Shown in pieces: positions 24,126 to 33,208 of a stretch of 64,000 bases of DNA. The position numbers and the translations under genes are program-made. The DNA lies in contig JAJZJM010000001.1 of the NCBI GenBank assembly GCA_021810105.1, positions 186,001-250,000 of the forward strand, written 5' to 3'. Under the pieces are notes generated by a model. The model made no database searches and was not told the origin of the DNA. It saw nothing but the letters and a program-made list of their open reading frames with translations. The stretch is from Microcaldota archaeon. Lineage in GTDB: Archaea > Micrarchaeota > Micrarchaeia > Micrarchaeales > Micrarchaeaceae. How positions within the stretch are numbered: position 1 is the first letter of the stretch; each line of letters opens with the position of its first letter.

Positions 24126-25238
24126 TCAAGGAAGAAAATCCTTTTCCGCAATCTTCTTTTTTATATAGTCTCCTACAAAAGTAAGCTTTGGCCCCTGCAG
24201 CGTGTCCTGCTCAAGCTTTGTCCTTGTCTTGATTACCTTCTTCAGCTCCTCAACCCATTCTTTGTGCTTGTTTATCCAGCCGTATTCGAGCATATCCTGA
24301 GCTTTCTTTATATCGACGTCGGTAGCCTTCATGACCATCTTCTTCAGGAAATCATAGTTCTCTATGTCAGCCATGGTGACTCCCAGGAACCTTGCCTCTG
24401 GAGTTGCTATCTCATTGCCTATGTATGCGAGGTTTATGCTTCCTGTCTTTATTGTCCAGTATATGTACCAGCCCCACGCATCGCAGTCATTGAATACATA
24501 TATCGGAAGCCCGTGATCAGCAAGCTTTCGTATAAGCCTTCTTGTGCCCCTGGCAGCCTGCCCTTGCGGAGATATTAGTATGCAGTTCTCCTTTTTCCAG
24601 AATCTGTCCTCGTTCAGCCTCTGCCACAATGCGTCCTTTTCCACTACAATGACGTATTTGGCGTTTACGTCTACAAACTCTATGTCATTGTCCACGTCGC
24701 TAGGTATTGCCCACCCGCTCCTTCCCTGCTTTGTGCCATCTATCTCTATCTTTTCCCCGCCGAACCTATCCACCACCCTTATGCTTCCAGCAAGTATTCC
24801 TTTCCTGGTGGCATTGAGGTTTAGGTCCTCCCTCTTTAGTTGGAGCGCCACCTCCAGGTCTTCTATAAGGGGATTGGATTCTGACTGCTCATTGAATATA
24901 TTTTCATCAACATCATCTCCCAGAGAGTATTTCAGCTGATAGAAAAGCCCCCTTATAGTAGTGTGGAGATTCTCTTCTAGAAACTTGTGGCACTTGGCTG
25001 CTATTGCAACCGTCTGCATAAACCTTTTTGCCTGCCCCACATTTACGAAGTCCCTCTCCTCGCTATTCCTGCCGAGTGATAGTATGCCTTTTTTTTCATC
25101 ATATTTTATGTTGGACCTTGATCTGGAGAGGGTTACAAATTTGGGCCCTTTGCCTTTTTCTATCTGTGCGAGCATCTCTTTCCCAAAGCCTTCCAGCTTC
25201 GCTTTAGCATCCGTTACTTCCTCTTTTGCCATAGTCAT
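24126..25238 (-). CDS. top6A: DNA topoisomerase VI subunit A
   Basis: The 370-residue protein has the Spo11/Top6A winged-helix domain with the active-site tyrosine region [14 protein letters not shown] near residue 100 and a Toprim domain with [11 protein letters not shown] and [11 protein letters not shown] (metal-binding acidic residues). Topo VI is a type IIB enzyme that relaxes and decatenates DNA with ATP supplied by subunit B. The top6B gene, usually adjacent, is not in this window. Its ATG overlaps the LonB stop by 4 bases (ATGA), showing translational coupling with the protease. Confidence 0.95.
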   Translation of the reverse strand: MTMAKEEVTDAKAKLEGFGKEMLAQIEKGKGPKFVTLSRSRSNIKYDEKKGILSLGRNSEERDFVNVGQAKRFMQTVAIAAKCHKFLEENLHTTIRGLFYQLKYSLGDDVDENIFNEQSESNPLIEDLEVALQLKREDLNLNATRKGILAGSIRVVDRFGGEKIEIDGTKQGRSGWAIPSDVDNDIEFVDVNAKYVIVVEKDALWQRLNEDRFWKKENCILISPQGQAARGTRRLIRKLADHGLPIYVFNDCDAWGWYIYWTIKTGSINLAYIGNEIATPEARFLGVTMADIENYDFLKKMVMKATDVDIKKAQDMLEYGWINKHKEWVEELKKVIKTRTKLEQDTLQGPKLTFVGDYIKKKIAEKDFLP

Positions 25239-27181
25239 TCCTTCTTGTGGCTGTATTTGTTAAGCTCTGATATTATCTCGTCGCGCCTTTTGCTCTTCTT
25301 GATGGAGTATTTTATTACCTCTGCAAAAGTCCTTACAGGGATTATCTTTATTTTCTTCAGCTCCTGCTTGTTTATGTATACATCATCACGGTTGCTCTGC
25401 GGTATTATCACCTTGCGTATCCCTGCGGCAATGGCGCCTTCTATCTTGCTGGTTACCCCACCAACAGGAAGGACCTCTCCCCTTACGGAGAGAGAGCCGG
25501 TCATAGCTAAAGACTGGTCTACTGGAATGCTTTCCATAGCTGATATTATGCTAACTGCTATTGATATGCTTGCGCTGTCGCCTTCCACTCCCTCATACGA
25601 TTGCAGGAACTGAACGTGCATGTCGAAGTTGGATACGTCCTTGCCCATGTGCTTCTTTATTATTGCGCTTACGTTCTTTACCGCCTCTGTGGCTATTTTG
25701 CCGAGTTTGCCCGTAGGTATGAACCTGCCCTCCGACCTTGAGCTTGCAGGAGTCACCTCAGCAACTATCGGAAGCACTATGCCTGCCGAAGTTATTGCTG
25801 ATGCTCCCATAACTGCCAATCCATTCACCTTTCCTATGCTGTATCCAGTGTTGGCGAATACCTTGTAGTCCTTTCTGTAGTCTATCTGCTGATTGACCAC
25901 TTGCGCCTCTATCGAGTTGGCCAATGATCTTGCTGAAAGCACGTCATCTTTTGTGACGAATTTGTGCTTTTTCTCTACGGCAAGGTCGCCAGCTGCCCTC
26001 ACAAGCCCACCAAGGTCCCTGAGTATAAGAGTGAGCCTCTTCTTCCTTCCTGACCTCCTTCTGGCCTCTTCGAGTATCTCCTCTACTGCGCTTTTATCGA
26101 AATGAGGTATCTTACCGTCTTTTTTTACCTCCTGCGCTATAAACTGGATTAATGCCTCCCTGTTCTTGTCATTGTCCTCCATTGTAGACTCCATATAAAT
26201 TTCATATCCATACCCTCTAATCCTGGATCTTAGCGCAGGATGCATCGTTCCCATGTCCTGCAGATTGCCTGCGGCAACAAGTATGAAATCTGATGGAACC
26301 GGCTCAGTTCTGACCAGTGCTCCAGAGCTCATTTCGCTCTGCCCTGTTATAGAATATTTTTTTTCTTGCATTGCTGTGAGAAGATCTTGCTGGGATTTTG
26401 GTTCAAGCCTAGAAACCTCGTCTATGAAAAGTATTCCCTTGTTGGCTTTGTGTATTGCCCCGCTTTCCACCCTAAGATGCGCAGGCGTACCAAGTCCTCC
26501 GCTCTGAAGCGGATCGTGTTTCACGTCGCCAAATATGGCACCGGCCCTAGATCCGGTTGCATCTATGAATGGCGCGTGCTTCATGCCAGTATTATCAACA
26601 ATCAGCTTTGGCTCATTGTAGTCTGTCATTCCTGGCAGGCCCACCCTTCTAGTTAGGCCACTTACAAACATTGCCATTGCGCCGAATATCATTATACCGA
26701 GCATTAGAGCTGCAAGCACTATTATCTCATAGCCTGTTATCAGACCGCTCAGAGAGACAGCAAATAGGGCAATGACTATAATCATTATTATAGGAGTTAT
26801 GAAGCCTCCGGCTTTTGACATAGTCATCCTGTTCTTCATCCTTTCCTTTTGTAGAGTCTGCCTTCCCTGGCCGTCTTCGCCCTTCTCCATAGCCTCTTTG
26901 CTGAGATATGTCTTAACAGTTTTTACTATGGGCACATTCTCGTCGTTAACATTCTTGTATACAAGCACGTCCTCCAGCTCAGCTGATGGAAGAAGCTCAG
27001 CCATGGCCTGTGCTAGCATTGTCTTTCCAGTTCCTGGAGAGCCTATCAAAAGAACATTCCTTCTCTGCTTTGCTGCCTTTTTTATTATCTCTACTCCGAT
27101 TTTTTGCCCTATTACCTGGTCTATAAGCTTGTCAGGAACCTTTATGTCAGCCGTTGTATTGAATTTCTGCATGCCCGCCAC
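25235..27181 (-). CDS. lonB: Archaeal membrane-bound Lon protease (LonB)
   Basis: The 648-residue protein has an AAA+ domain (Walker A GSPGTGKT near residue 55) interrupted by two membrane helices at about residues 128-170, Walker B ILFIDEV, and a C-terminal Lon peptidase domain with the catalytic serine in VEGDSASIS and lysine in [10 protein letters not shown]. This is the standard archaeal LonB, which degrades membrane and misfolded proteins at the cytosolic side. The start is GTG at 27181 or the ATG three codons on. It is co-transcribed with top6A. Confidence 0.95.
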   Translation of the reverse strand: MAGMQKFNTTADIKVPDKLIDQVIGQKIGVEIIKKAAKQRRNVLLIGSPGTGKTMLAQAMAELLPSAELEDVLVYKNVNDENVPIVKTVKTYLSKEAMEKGEDGQGRQTLQKERMKNRMTMSKAGGFITPIIMIIVIALFAVSLSGLITGYEIIVLAALMLGIMIFGAMAMFVSGLTRRVGLPGMTDYNEPKLIVDNTGMKHAPFIDATGSRAGAIFGDVKHDPLQSGGLGTPAHLRVESGAIHKANKGILFIDEVSRLEPKSQQDLLTAMQEKKYSITGQSEMSSGALVRTEPVPSDFILVAAGNLQDMGTMHPALRSRIRGYGYEIYMESTMEDNDKNREALIQFIAQEVKKDGKIPHFDKSAVEEILEEARRRSGRKKRLTLILRDLGGLVRAAGDLAVEKKHKFVTKDDVLSARSLANSIEAQVVNQQIDYRKDYKVFANTGYSIGKVNGLAVMGASAITSAGIVLPIVAEVTPASSRSEGRFIPTGKLGKIATEAVKNVSAIIKKHMGKDVSNFDMHVQFLQSYEGVEGDSASISIAVSIISAMESIPVDQSLAMTGSLSVRGEVLPVGGVTSKIEGAIAAGIRKVIIPQSNRDDVYINKQELKKIKIIPVRTFAEVIKYSIKKSKRRDEIISELNKYSHKKE

Positions 27182-27312
27182 TCTGATAATAAATAGTCAT
27201 AATATTATTCATAAAGCTATTAATATACCACTCAATTTGATGGCACCGCATGATGCCAAAATAGAGCATAACCTTTTAATATCTGTTCCTTCTTTAATCA
27301 TTTATTACTTAG

Positions 27313-27519
27313 GTGTCTTATATAAAAGCTAAAGAATTGAGGTCTCTGCCTGAAAATGCGCTTAAAAGCAAGCTAGCGGAGCTTGAGCTAGACCTTGGAA
27401 TAGAGAAAAGGAAGGTAGCATCCACAGGAGTGGCAAGCAAAGTAATGAAAGCGAGAGAACTCAGGAAGACTATTGCTAGGATAAACACAATCCTCACAGA
27501 GAGGGGTGCCAAAAAATAA
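27313..27519 (+). CDS. rpl29: Large-subunit ribosomal protein uL29
   Basis: The 68-residue protein has the all-helical uL29 pattern: KAKELRSLPENALKSKLAEL, then a conserved VMKARELRKTIARINTIL. It sits near the exit tunnel of the 50S subunit. GTG at 27313 is the start. Its TAA stop shares one base with the ATG of aIF1, a coupling also seen in other archaea where rpl29 precedes sui1. A TATA-like AACCTTTTAATAT lies about 40 bases upstream. Confidence 0.93.
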   Translation: MSYIKAKELRSLPENALKSKLAELELDLGIEKRKVASTGVASKVMKARELRKTIARINTILTERGAKK

Positions 27520-27824
27520 TGGCTGACATCTGCCCTAAATGCGGTTTGCCGAAGGATATTTGCGTTTGTTCCGTACTGGATAGGGAAACCGAGAGCAAGA
27601 TAAAAGTATATACTAAAAAGGCCAAGTTCAATAGGATAGTCACTTTGGTTGAAGGGATAAATTCTGATGAAATTGAGAAGACGGAAAAAAACCTTAAGCG
27701 AATTCTCGCTTGCGGAGGAACCACAAAAGACAGCATTATAGAGCTACAGGGCGATCACAAGAACAATGCCAAGAAGGCGCTTATGGGCATGGGTTATAAT
27801 GAGGATATAATAGACGTAGTCTAA
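27519..27824 (+). CDS. Translation initiation factor aIF1 (SUI1)
   Basis: The 101-residue protein starts with a zinc-binding CPKCGLPKDICVC, the archaeal N-terminal extension, followed by the SUI1 core (KKAKFNRIVTLVEGI, ILACGGTTKDSIIELQGDH). aIF1 binds the 30S P-site region and controls start-codon choice. It lies between uL29 and Kae1; in many euryarchaea the RNase P subunit rnp1 follows, but here Kae1 follows after 22 bases. Confidence 0.95.
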   Translation: MADICPKCGLPKDICVCSVLDRETESKIKVYTKKAKFNRIVTLVEGINSDEIEKTEKNLKRILACGGTTKDSIIELQGDHKNNAKKALMGMGYNEDIIDVV

Positions 27825-27846
27825 TCTCTTTCGTAAAGCGGTTTTT

Positions 27847-28824
27847 ATGGCGGTTATAGGCATAGAGAGCACAGCCCACACTTTTGGAGTCGGCATATGC
27901 GAAGACGGGAAGATAATAGCCAACCAGAAAAGCATGTACCAGATAAAAGACAAGGGAATGGTGCCAATAAAAGTTGCAGCGCATCACTCTGAAAAATCCT
28001 CTTCTGTTATAAAAGCAGCACTTGATGAAGCGGGCTTGAATATCGAGGAGATAGATGCAATAGGCTACAGTATGGGACCTGGACTTGGACCCTGCCTTGC
28101 TGTCGGGCTTCGCTCTGCAAAAAGATTGGCATTGGACAATAAAATCCCACTTTTCCCTGTAAATCATGCTGTGGCTCATATAGAGGTCACAAAACAGCGT
28201 TTCGGAGTGGCAGATCCATTGATAGTTTATGTGAGCGGAGGCAATTCGCAGATACTTGGAATTGAAAAATCCCCATTCAAACATTATCACGTGTATGGGG
28301 AGACTTTCGACATAGGTATAGGGAATATGCTGGATAGCTTCGCAAGAGAGGCTGGCATAGTGCCGTCTTGGGGGTCAGAGGTCGCTAAGGTGGCTGCGGG
28401 AGGCAGTTATTTTGAGATGCCATATACTGTCAAGGGAATGGATTTCACATTTACGGGCTTGCTCACTTTTGCTGTCAAATCCTTAGCTTTGCATCCTATA
28501 AAAGACGTGGCATATTCTTTGCAGGAAACCTCTTTTTCTATGCTATGCGAGGCATCTGAACGAGCCATGCTCCTTACAGGCAAAAAGAACCTGATAGTAT
28601 GTGGAGGAGTTGCGCAAAGCTCTAGGCTTAAAGAGATGTTGGAGAAGATGGCAAAGCCTCACAGAAGGCGCGTCTACGTATCGCCGAACGAACTGAATGC
28701 TGATAACGGGGCGATGATTGCTGTTGTCGCTGAAAGCATGTTTAAGAGCGGGCAGTCGTTCGATATAGAAAAATTGGACATAAAACAGCGCTACAGGGCA
28801 GATTCTGTAGAGATAAGATGGTAG
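27847..28824 (+). CDS. kae1: KEOPS subunit Kae1, tRNA threonylcarbamoyladenosine synthase
   Basis: The 325-residue protein begins VIGIESTAHTFGVG, and has the metal-binding HAVAH motif in FPVNHAVAHIE near residue 105, VSGGNSQIL, DIGIGNMLDSFAREAG and CGGVAQSSRL, all of the Kae1/TsaD family. With Bud32 it forms the core of KEOPS, which puts t6A on position 37 of ANN-decoding tRNAs. The Bud32 kinase gene starts one base after its stop. Kae1 and Bud32 are often fused in archaea; here they are separate. Confidence 0.96.
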   Translation: MAVIGIESTAHTFGVGICEDGKIIANQKSMYQIKDKGMVPIKVAAHHSEKSSSVIKAALDEAGLNIEEIDAIGYSMGPGLGPCLAVGLRSAKRLALDNKIPLFPVNHAVAHIEVTKQRFGVADPLIVYVSGGNSQILGIEKSPFKHYHVYGETFDIGIGNMLDSFAREAGIVPSWGSEVAKVAAGGSYFEMPYTVKGMDFTFTGLLTFAVKSLALHPIKDVAYSLQETSFSMLCEASERAMLLTGKKNLIVCGGVAQSSRLKEMLEKMAKPHRRRVYVSPNELNADNGAMIAVVAESMFKSGQSFDIEKLDIKQRYRADSVEIRW

Positions 28825-28825
28825 A

Positions 28826-29443
28826 ATGAATAGGAAGATATCAGAAGGCGCCGAAGCTGTGATAACCTCTTTCGATTTTGGAGGAGTGGTGTCTGTAGCT
28901 AAGATCAGAGAAAGAAAAGGCTATAGAAATAAGGAGATGGATGAGAAGATAAGGATGTCAAGAACCAGAAGGGAGGCCAAGATAATGAGGCAGGCCTCCA
29001 TTAAAGGGATATCTTCGCCGGAATTGTTTTTTTACGGAGGGAATATGCTGGTAATGGAAAGACTTGATGGAACCCGTCTTTCTGAAATTTTGAAGGTCAA
29101 AGACAATGAGTATGCTGCAAAAATATTGCCAGAGGTTGGCGCTCTTCTTGGAAAGCTGCATTCTGCAGCAATAACTCATGGCGATTTTACTCCTGCGAAT
29201 ATACTTGTAGACGATTCTGGCAAGCCCTGGGTCATAGACTTTGGGCTTTCCGATATAACAGAATCTGACGAGGAGCGCGGTTTGGACCTACTCTTAATGA
29301 AAAGGTATGTAGGAAACCCTATTTTCCGGCATTTTTTGAAAGGATATAAGAAAGCGTTCAGCGGCAGCGGTAGCGTTGAGAAGAGGCTTTCAGAGATAGA
29401 GAAGAGAGGAAGATACCAGACAAGAACATTACTAGCGGACTAA
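28826..29443 (+). CDS. bud32: KEOPS subunit Bud32 kinase/ATPase
   Basis: The 205-residue small kinase has the Bud32 pattern: GAEAVITSFDF, RTRREAKIMRQA, the catalytic loop HGDFTPANILVDD near residue 120 and the metal-binding VIDFGLS. It is a P-loop-less ATPase that switches Kae1 activity. It starts one base after the Kae1 stop. Its end overlaps the convergent gene at 29440 by 4 bases. Confidence 0.95.
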   Translation: MNRKISEGAEAVITSFDFGGVVSVAKIRERKGYRNKEMDEKIRMSRTRREAKIMRQASIKGISSPELFFYGGNMLVMERLDGTRLSEILKVKDNEYAAKILPEVGALLGKLHSAAITHGDFTPANILVDDSGKPWVIDFGLSDITESDEERGLDLLLMKRYVGNPIFRHFLKGYKKAFSGSGSVEKRLSEIEKRGRYQTRTLLAD

Positions 29444-30426
29444 AACCTGCCGATGTTCGGCCATCCGTATTGAATAGCTTCCACAGGTGCGACTGATTTG
29501 CTTTCCTGCTGCTCCGTCAGAGTTGCGTTCTTAGAGTATGCGAGCAGAAGCATTCCTATAAAAGAGATCCCGGCTATTGCTGCAGCATATATCTCTGAGT
29601 TCAGCAAATATGAATAACTGAACAATACGGTTGATAAGAAACCCGAGATTAATCCCAAAGCATAGCCTTTGTTAGATTGCCCAAAGATCAGTATGCCTGA
29701 AGCAAACTCTAAGATTCCGAGCACGAATCCACCTAGGAGAAGAAGGTATCCATAATTGATCTGTGATATGAAATTACTGTATACAAAACTCTGTATGCCT
29801 TCCTTTAGCATTTCGGAGAGAAGGTATGACATTGAACCGCTTGCGAAGTACACGAGTACCGGCAATGCAATTATTAGCATTGCAGCGGAAACGTCGCCAA
29901 TCCTGTTGTAAACGAATATTGACGATCTTGCGGCATTTGTTGCAGAATCTATGTCTTCAAGGCAGTAATACCTTCCGTTATATTCACTTATGTCCTCATA
30001 GCAGTAGGGCTTGTGGCATTTATCGCATATCGCATATGCGGCTCTCCAGGGGTGCCATTCGCACCTCTGTCCTAAAGCAGCATCTCTGCTTTTCATTTCT
30101 AATTTACCGCCAGAATTTCCGGTCATGACTTCTGCCTCATTTACAGCATACTGCGAAGTCGTAGGTATCATAAAAATAGGTTCTCCTTTCTGTTGCTTCT
30201 GCTGGGACTGCTGATTCTGTTGACCCTGCTGATTCTCATACACTTCTTTTTGCTGCTTGGAAACAGTTTTCTCTCTAGATGGCTTTTTTGCCTTGCTATT
30301 CTCTTTTTGAATTTCCTTATTTAAGACCTGGACGGGAGAGGGATGCTCTATCGCAGGCTGGGCTTGCCTTTTCTGTTCCCTTAGCCTGAATATAAGCATA
30401 TCCTCTTTTTCAACCATAGAAGTCAA
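29440..30426 (-). CDS. Membrane protein with B-box-like zinc finger
   Basis: The 328-residue protein has a charged N-terminus, a Gln-rich low-complexity stretch (about residues 60-85), then a zinc-finger-like segment CEWHPWRAAYAICDKCHK with a second cluster PYCYEDIS and YYCLEDID at about residues 112-150, followed by four hydrophobic helices (residues 170-310). The finger resembles B-box/DUF-type fingers fused to membrane domains in other prokaryotes. It probably senses or binds a partner at the membrane; unproven. Start is TTG at 30426, overlapping the stop of the eS26-like gene (TTGA), or ATG at 30417. Confidence 0.65.
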   Translation of the reverse strand: MTSMVEKEDMLIFRLREQKRQAQPAIEHPSPVQVLNKEIQKENSKAKKPSREKTVSKQQKEVYENQQGQQNQQSQQKQQKGEPIFMIPTTSQYAVNEAEVMTGNSGGKLEMKSRDAALGQRCEWHPWRAAYAICDKCHKPYCYEDISEYNGRYYCLEDIDSATNAARSSIFVYNRIGDVSAAMLIIALPVLVYFASGSMSYLLSEMLKEGIQSFVYSNFISQINYGYLLLLGGFVLGILEFASGILIFGQSNKGYALGLISGFLSTVLFSYSYLLNSEIYAAAIAGISFIGMLLLAYSKNATLTEQQESKSVAPVEAIQYGWPNIGRF

Positions 30427-30689
30427 AACCTTTTGGACCTCTCTATTGCCTGGCGTTTCTTCTTTTCGAATATTCCTCTGTGCTTAGCACAGCTTATGCA
30501 GTAGAGTATCTTCCTCCTCTCAAAGAACCTTACATCGTTTGCGGTCTTCAGGTCCGTACTGAACTTTATAGCTTTCTCGTCTATTACAGCTTTGTTCCTT
30601 GGAACCTTTCTTCCGCAAGATTCGCATACTACCAGGGTATCTCTTCCTCTCAAAACAGCACCTTTGCTTGTGATAATGCTTGGCAGCAA
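30423..30689 (-). CDS. Ribosomal protein eS26-like zinc-ribbon protein
   Basis: The 88-residue protein has VVCESCGRKVPRNKAV and later YCISCAKHRGIF, matching the C-x2-C...C-x2-C layout and the CGxxVPRxKAI and YCxxCAxxxGI patterns of eS26, a small-subunit protein at the mRNA exit. eS26 occurs in eukaryotes and some archaeal groups, not in all. The basic C-terminal tail (KKKRQAIERSKR) fits RNA binding. It is coupled to the following membrane-protein gene by a 4-base overlap. Confidence in a true ribosomal role is moderate. Confidence 0.7.
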   Translation of the reverse strand: MLPSIITSKGAVLRGRDTLVVCESCGRKVPRNKAVIDEKAIKFSTDLKTANDVRFFERRKILYCISCAKHRGIFEKKKRQAIERSKRF

Positions 30690-30730
30690 AGCTTAATTAA
30701 CTATTCGGAGAAAAAAGTACAGGTAGTATT

Positions 30731-31414
30731 GTGAAAGTATATCTTGCAGCTGAGAACAAGGAGCTTGGCATAAGGCTGGCCAACATAATAAACAGAGGTA
30801 GCGGGACCTGTATAATAAGTGACATGGAGAGCAGCGACTATAAGGCACTTTTAAAAGACATAAGGAACTCTATGGAAGACTTTGACCTTTCCATACTTAT
30901 ATCCGGCTCGCCGCAGGAGGCAAGCATGGATGCTAACAGAATAGGAGGCGTCAGGGCAGTAGTGTGCAAGGACCTTGAAGACGTATCTGAAGCGATATCT
31001 GCAAAAGCGAACCTGATAGTGCTTGACTCTGAAAAACTTTCGCGGATAGATGGCAGGGCCATGGTAGAGATATTCAAAAACGGCTTTGGTGTTAGGGAAA
31101 GTCAACCCCAAAAGACCACTTATACGCCGCAGCCACAGGCATACAAGCAGGCGCCTGTACAGCAGCCGCAGAAGAAACCTCAACAGAGCCAGGCTGTGCA
31201 GCAGGACATACTGAGCACAGGCTCGAACGTTATAGGAGGTTTGAAAGGAATTTTAAGCATGGGAAAATCCGGAGGCAAAGAGACAGCCGCAGCTAAGCCC
31301 AGTATAAAGAAGCCAGAGATTAAGGTTAAACAGTCGCAGGATGATCGCCAGAAACAGCAGAAGAAGAAAGGGGGCCTATTTGGATCATTGAAGGACACAT
31401 TTGGAGTAGAATGA
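30731..31414 (+). CDS. RpiB-like domain with long Gln/Pro-rich tail
   Basis: The first ~120 of 227 residues read like the RpiB/LacAB sugar-phosphate isomerase fold (MKVYLAAENKELGIRLANII, then NRIGGVRAVVCKDLEDVSEA and ANLIVLDSEKLSR), but the usual catalytic cysteine and short loop residues of true isomerases are not evident. The rest is low complexity, rich in Gln, Pro and Lys, with two short conserved-looking Gly/Leu motifs (NVIGGLKGILSMG and GGLFGSLKDTFG). An isomerase activity is doubtful; a scaffold role is possible. Start is GTG at 30731. Confidence 0.55.
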   Translation: MKVYLAAENKELGIRLANIINRGSGTCIISDMESSDYKALLKDIRNSMEDFDLSILISGSPQEASMDANRIGGVRAVVCKDLEDVSEAISAKANLIVLDSEKLSRIDGRAMVEIFKNGFGVRESQPQKTTYTPQPQAYKQAPVQQPQKKPQQSQAVQQDILSTGSNVIGGLKGILSMGKSGGKETAAAKPSIKKPEIKVKQSQDDRQKQQKKKGGLFGSLKDTFGVE

Positions 31415-31421
31415 TGATTCG

Positions 31422-31742
31422 TTGGTATCCGATTGCGAGAAGATAATAAAAGCGACTTTGCCTTCGATAAAAATTGCTGTAGCAAAAGCCCTTGCCAGAG
31501 ACAACATCAAGCAGGAAAGGATAGCCGCTTGCCTTGGAATAAGCCAGGCTGCAGTGAACAAATACATAAAAGGAAAATACTCCGCAACTCTGAAGGAGAT
31601 AGTCACCCAAATCAAGGACAGTCCTGAGATAGATGAATTGGCACATTCTGTGGAAACCGGAAAGGGAGCCCGCTATATCTCGAAAAAGATAGATCTTTTT
31701 GCGTCTAAACGAATACGGTTTGCTATAACTTCTTTGAAGTAA
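31422..31742 (+). CDS. Helix-turn-helix transcription regulator
   Basis: The 106-residue protein has a clear HTH: DNIKQERIAACLGISQAAVNKY at about residues 27-48, followed by IKGKYSATLKEIVTQI. It resembles the N-terminal DNA-binding part of archaeal COG2522-type regulators. The C-terminal part is helical and basic. It starts at TTG 31422, 7 bases after the RpiB-like gene, and its last 20 bases overlap the convergent translin gene. The regulated genes are not known; autoregulation of the pair is possible. Confidence 0.75.
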   Translation: MVSDCEKIIKATLPSIKIAVAKALARDNIKQERIAACLGISQAAVNKYIKGKYSATLKEIVTQIKDSPEIDELAHSVETGKGARYISKKIDLFASKRIRFAITSLK

Positions 31743-32313
31743 CCTCCCTGCTCTTGAACATCAAGATTTCGCTTCCGGCATTCTCTATCTGAATCCTTGC
31801 GGTGTCCTGCTTTTTCCTAAAGCCGTTAAGTACAGCCTCCGCAAACCTTATTGTCCTTGTGGAATCATATATCTGTTCCATGAACTCAAAGTACATATCC
31901 GCATCCTTGATTCTTCCGCTGCGCAGCGATTCAAGAACCTCTCTTTTTAACTCTCCTACAGAGTCCATGAGCCCCATTAGGTAGGCTTCAACGTCAACAC
32001 CCACCTCTTTAATTGAGGGGATCCTGCCATGCTTTTTTATAGAAAGCGAAACAGCAGCCTCAGCATATTCCTGGTATGCCTGAAAAGAGTTGTATTTGAA
32101 CTGCGTATCGAATCTGCTGAGCTCTTCTACTCTCGCCTTAATGTCAGAAATCATTTTTTCCGCTTGCTCCGCATTTCCGTTATGCAGTATTGTAATGGCC
32201 TGCCCAGCCATCCTTATTATGTCCCTAGAAGATTGCATAACCCTATCGAATTCTGACTGCTTTTTAGACAAATGCTCAGATATCTTTTCTATTTCTTTCT
32301 CCATTTTTTCCAT
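31723..32313 (-). CDS. Translin-family RNA/DNA-binding protein
   Basis: From ATG 32313 the product has about 196 residues and is all alpha-helical. It has the translin features FNxxQAYQEYAEA-like FKYNSFQAYQEYAEA, GVDVEAYLMGLMDSVGELKR and the late TRTIRFAEAVLNGFRKKQDTAR. Archaeal translin-like proteins form octamers that bind and can cut single-stranded RNA. The frame opens at 32364, but the upstream part overlaps the glycosylase gene; using 32313 leaves a 4-base gap to its stop. Its partner Trax is not seen. Confidence 0.85.
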   Translation of the reverse strand: MEKMEKEIEKISEHLSKKQSEFDRVMQSSRDIIRMAGQAITILHNGNAEQAEKMISDIKARVEELSRFDTQFKYNSFQAYQEYAEAAVSLSIKKHGRIPSIKEVGVDVEAYLMGLMDSVGELKREVLESLRSGRIKDADMYFEFMEQIYDSTRTIRFAEAVLNGFRKKQDTARIQIENAGSEILMFKSREVTSKKL

Positions 32314-32317
32314 GATG

Positions 32318-33196
32318 TCACCTGCTGCCTGTTCTTGCGTTGTGAAACAGGTATTGCTGGGCATATCCTCGGTATTTTCCCCATTCTTCCTCTGCGAATT
32401 CCTGGATCTCTCTTAATTTCTTTTTCTTACCTTTGAAATATAGCCTTTCCATTGTGCGCTTTACATGAACATCTATTGGAAATGCTTCAAGATTTCCGTA
32501 TCCCATCAAGATTATGCAATCAGCAACCTTCTCTCCCACTCCTTTTATTGACATTAGATTATCCTTTAGCTTCTGGTAATTTGATCCTGAAAGTTTGTAG
32601 AGATTCATGTTATATGTGCAGTATTCTGCAGCCTCTTTTATATATTTTGACCTAAAGCCAGCTCCAAGAGCCATAAAATCCTTCTCGCTGGCAGCAAGAA
32701 GAGATCCGCTTTGCGGGAATTCCTTGCCTATAATCTCTCCTTTGGCGTTAAAGACTGGGGTACCGAACTTATCTATTATGTTCTTAGTTATTAGCCTGAT
32801 TCGTTTGACGTTATTAAACTGTGAGATTATGAATGTAAGTGTGGTTTCCCATGGGTCGTTAATTGTGAGCCGCATTCCTTTATAGAGAGATACTGCATTA
32901 GATATATGCTCATCTGTAGATATCTTCTTGTATATGTAAGGCATCCTGTCTTCCAGCCTAAACCTTGTAAAGATCCCTGATGCTGAATTATTGTGCCTGC
33001 TAAGTATGCTTAGTACTCCTTTTTCATCTGTGCCGTTGTACATTATGTTAATTATTTCGCCATGCACAGGATATGCTAGAGTATTGCTCGTCTCATTGTA
33101 ATCCGCGTAGAAAGTGAGAGGCTGAGCGCTTTGGAAAGTATGCTTGAGGCTGAACAAGGAGACATCAATGCGCTGCAAGCTGGCATCTTTTTGCAA
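32318..33196 (-). CDS. 8-oxoguanine DNA glycosylase (HhH-GPD, Ogg1-like)
   Basis: The 292-residue protein has a degenerate N-terminal beta domain, then the HhH-GPD fold: DPWETTLTFIISQ, LMSIKGVGEKVADCIILMGYG with the catalytic lysine near residue 230 (GVGEKVAD) and the catalytic aspartate in AFPIDVHVKR. This is the Ogg1-type bifunctional glycosylase/lyase that removes 8-oxoguanine. It has no Fe-S cluster. It starts at TTG 33196, 12 bases after the GlyRS stop, so glyS-ogg-translin form a unit. Confidence 0.87.
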   Translation of the reverse strand: MQKDASLQRIDVSLFSLKHTFQSAQPLTFYADYNETSNTLAYPVHGEIINIMYNGTDEKGVLSILSRHNNSASGIFTRFRLEDRMPYIYKKISTDEHISNAVSLYKGMRLTINDPWETTLTFIISQFNNVKRIRLITKNIIDKFGTPVFNAKGEIIGKEFPQSGSLLAASEKDFMALGAGFRSKYIKEAAEYCTYNMNLYKLSGSNYQKLKDNLMSIKGVGEKVADCIILMGYGNLEAFPIDVHVKRTMERLYFKGKKKKLREIQEFAEEEWGKYRGYAQQYLFHNARTGSR

Positions 33197-33208
33197 TTTG
33201 TCACATCT

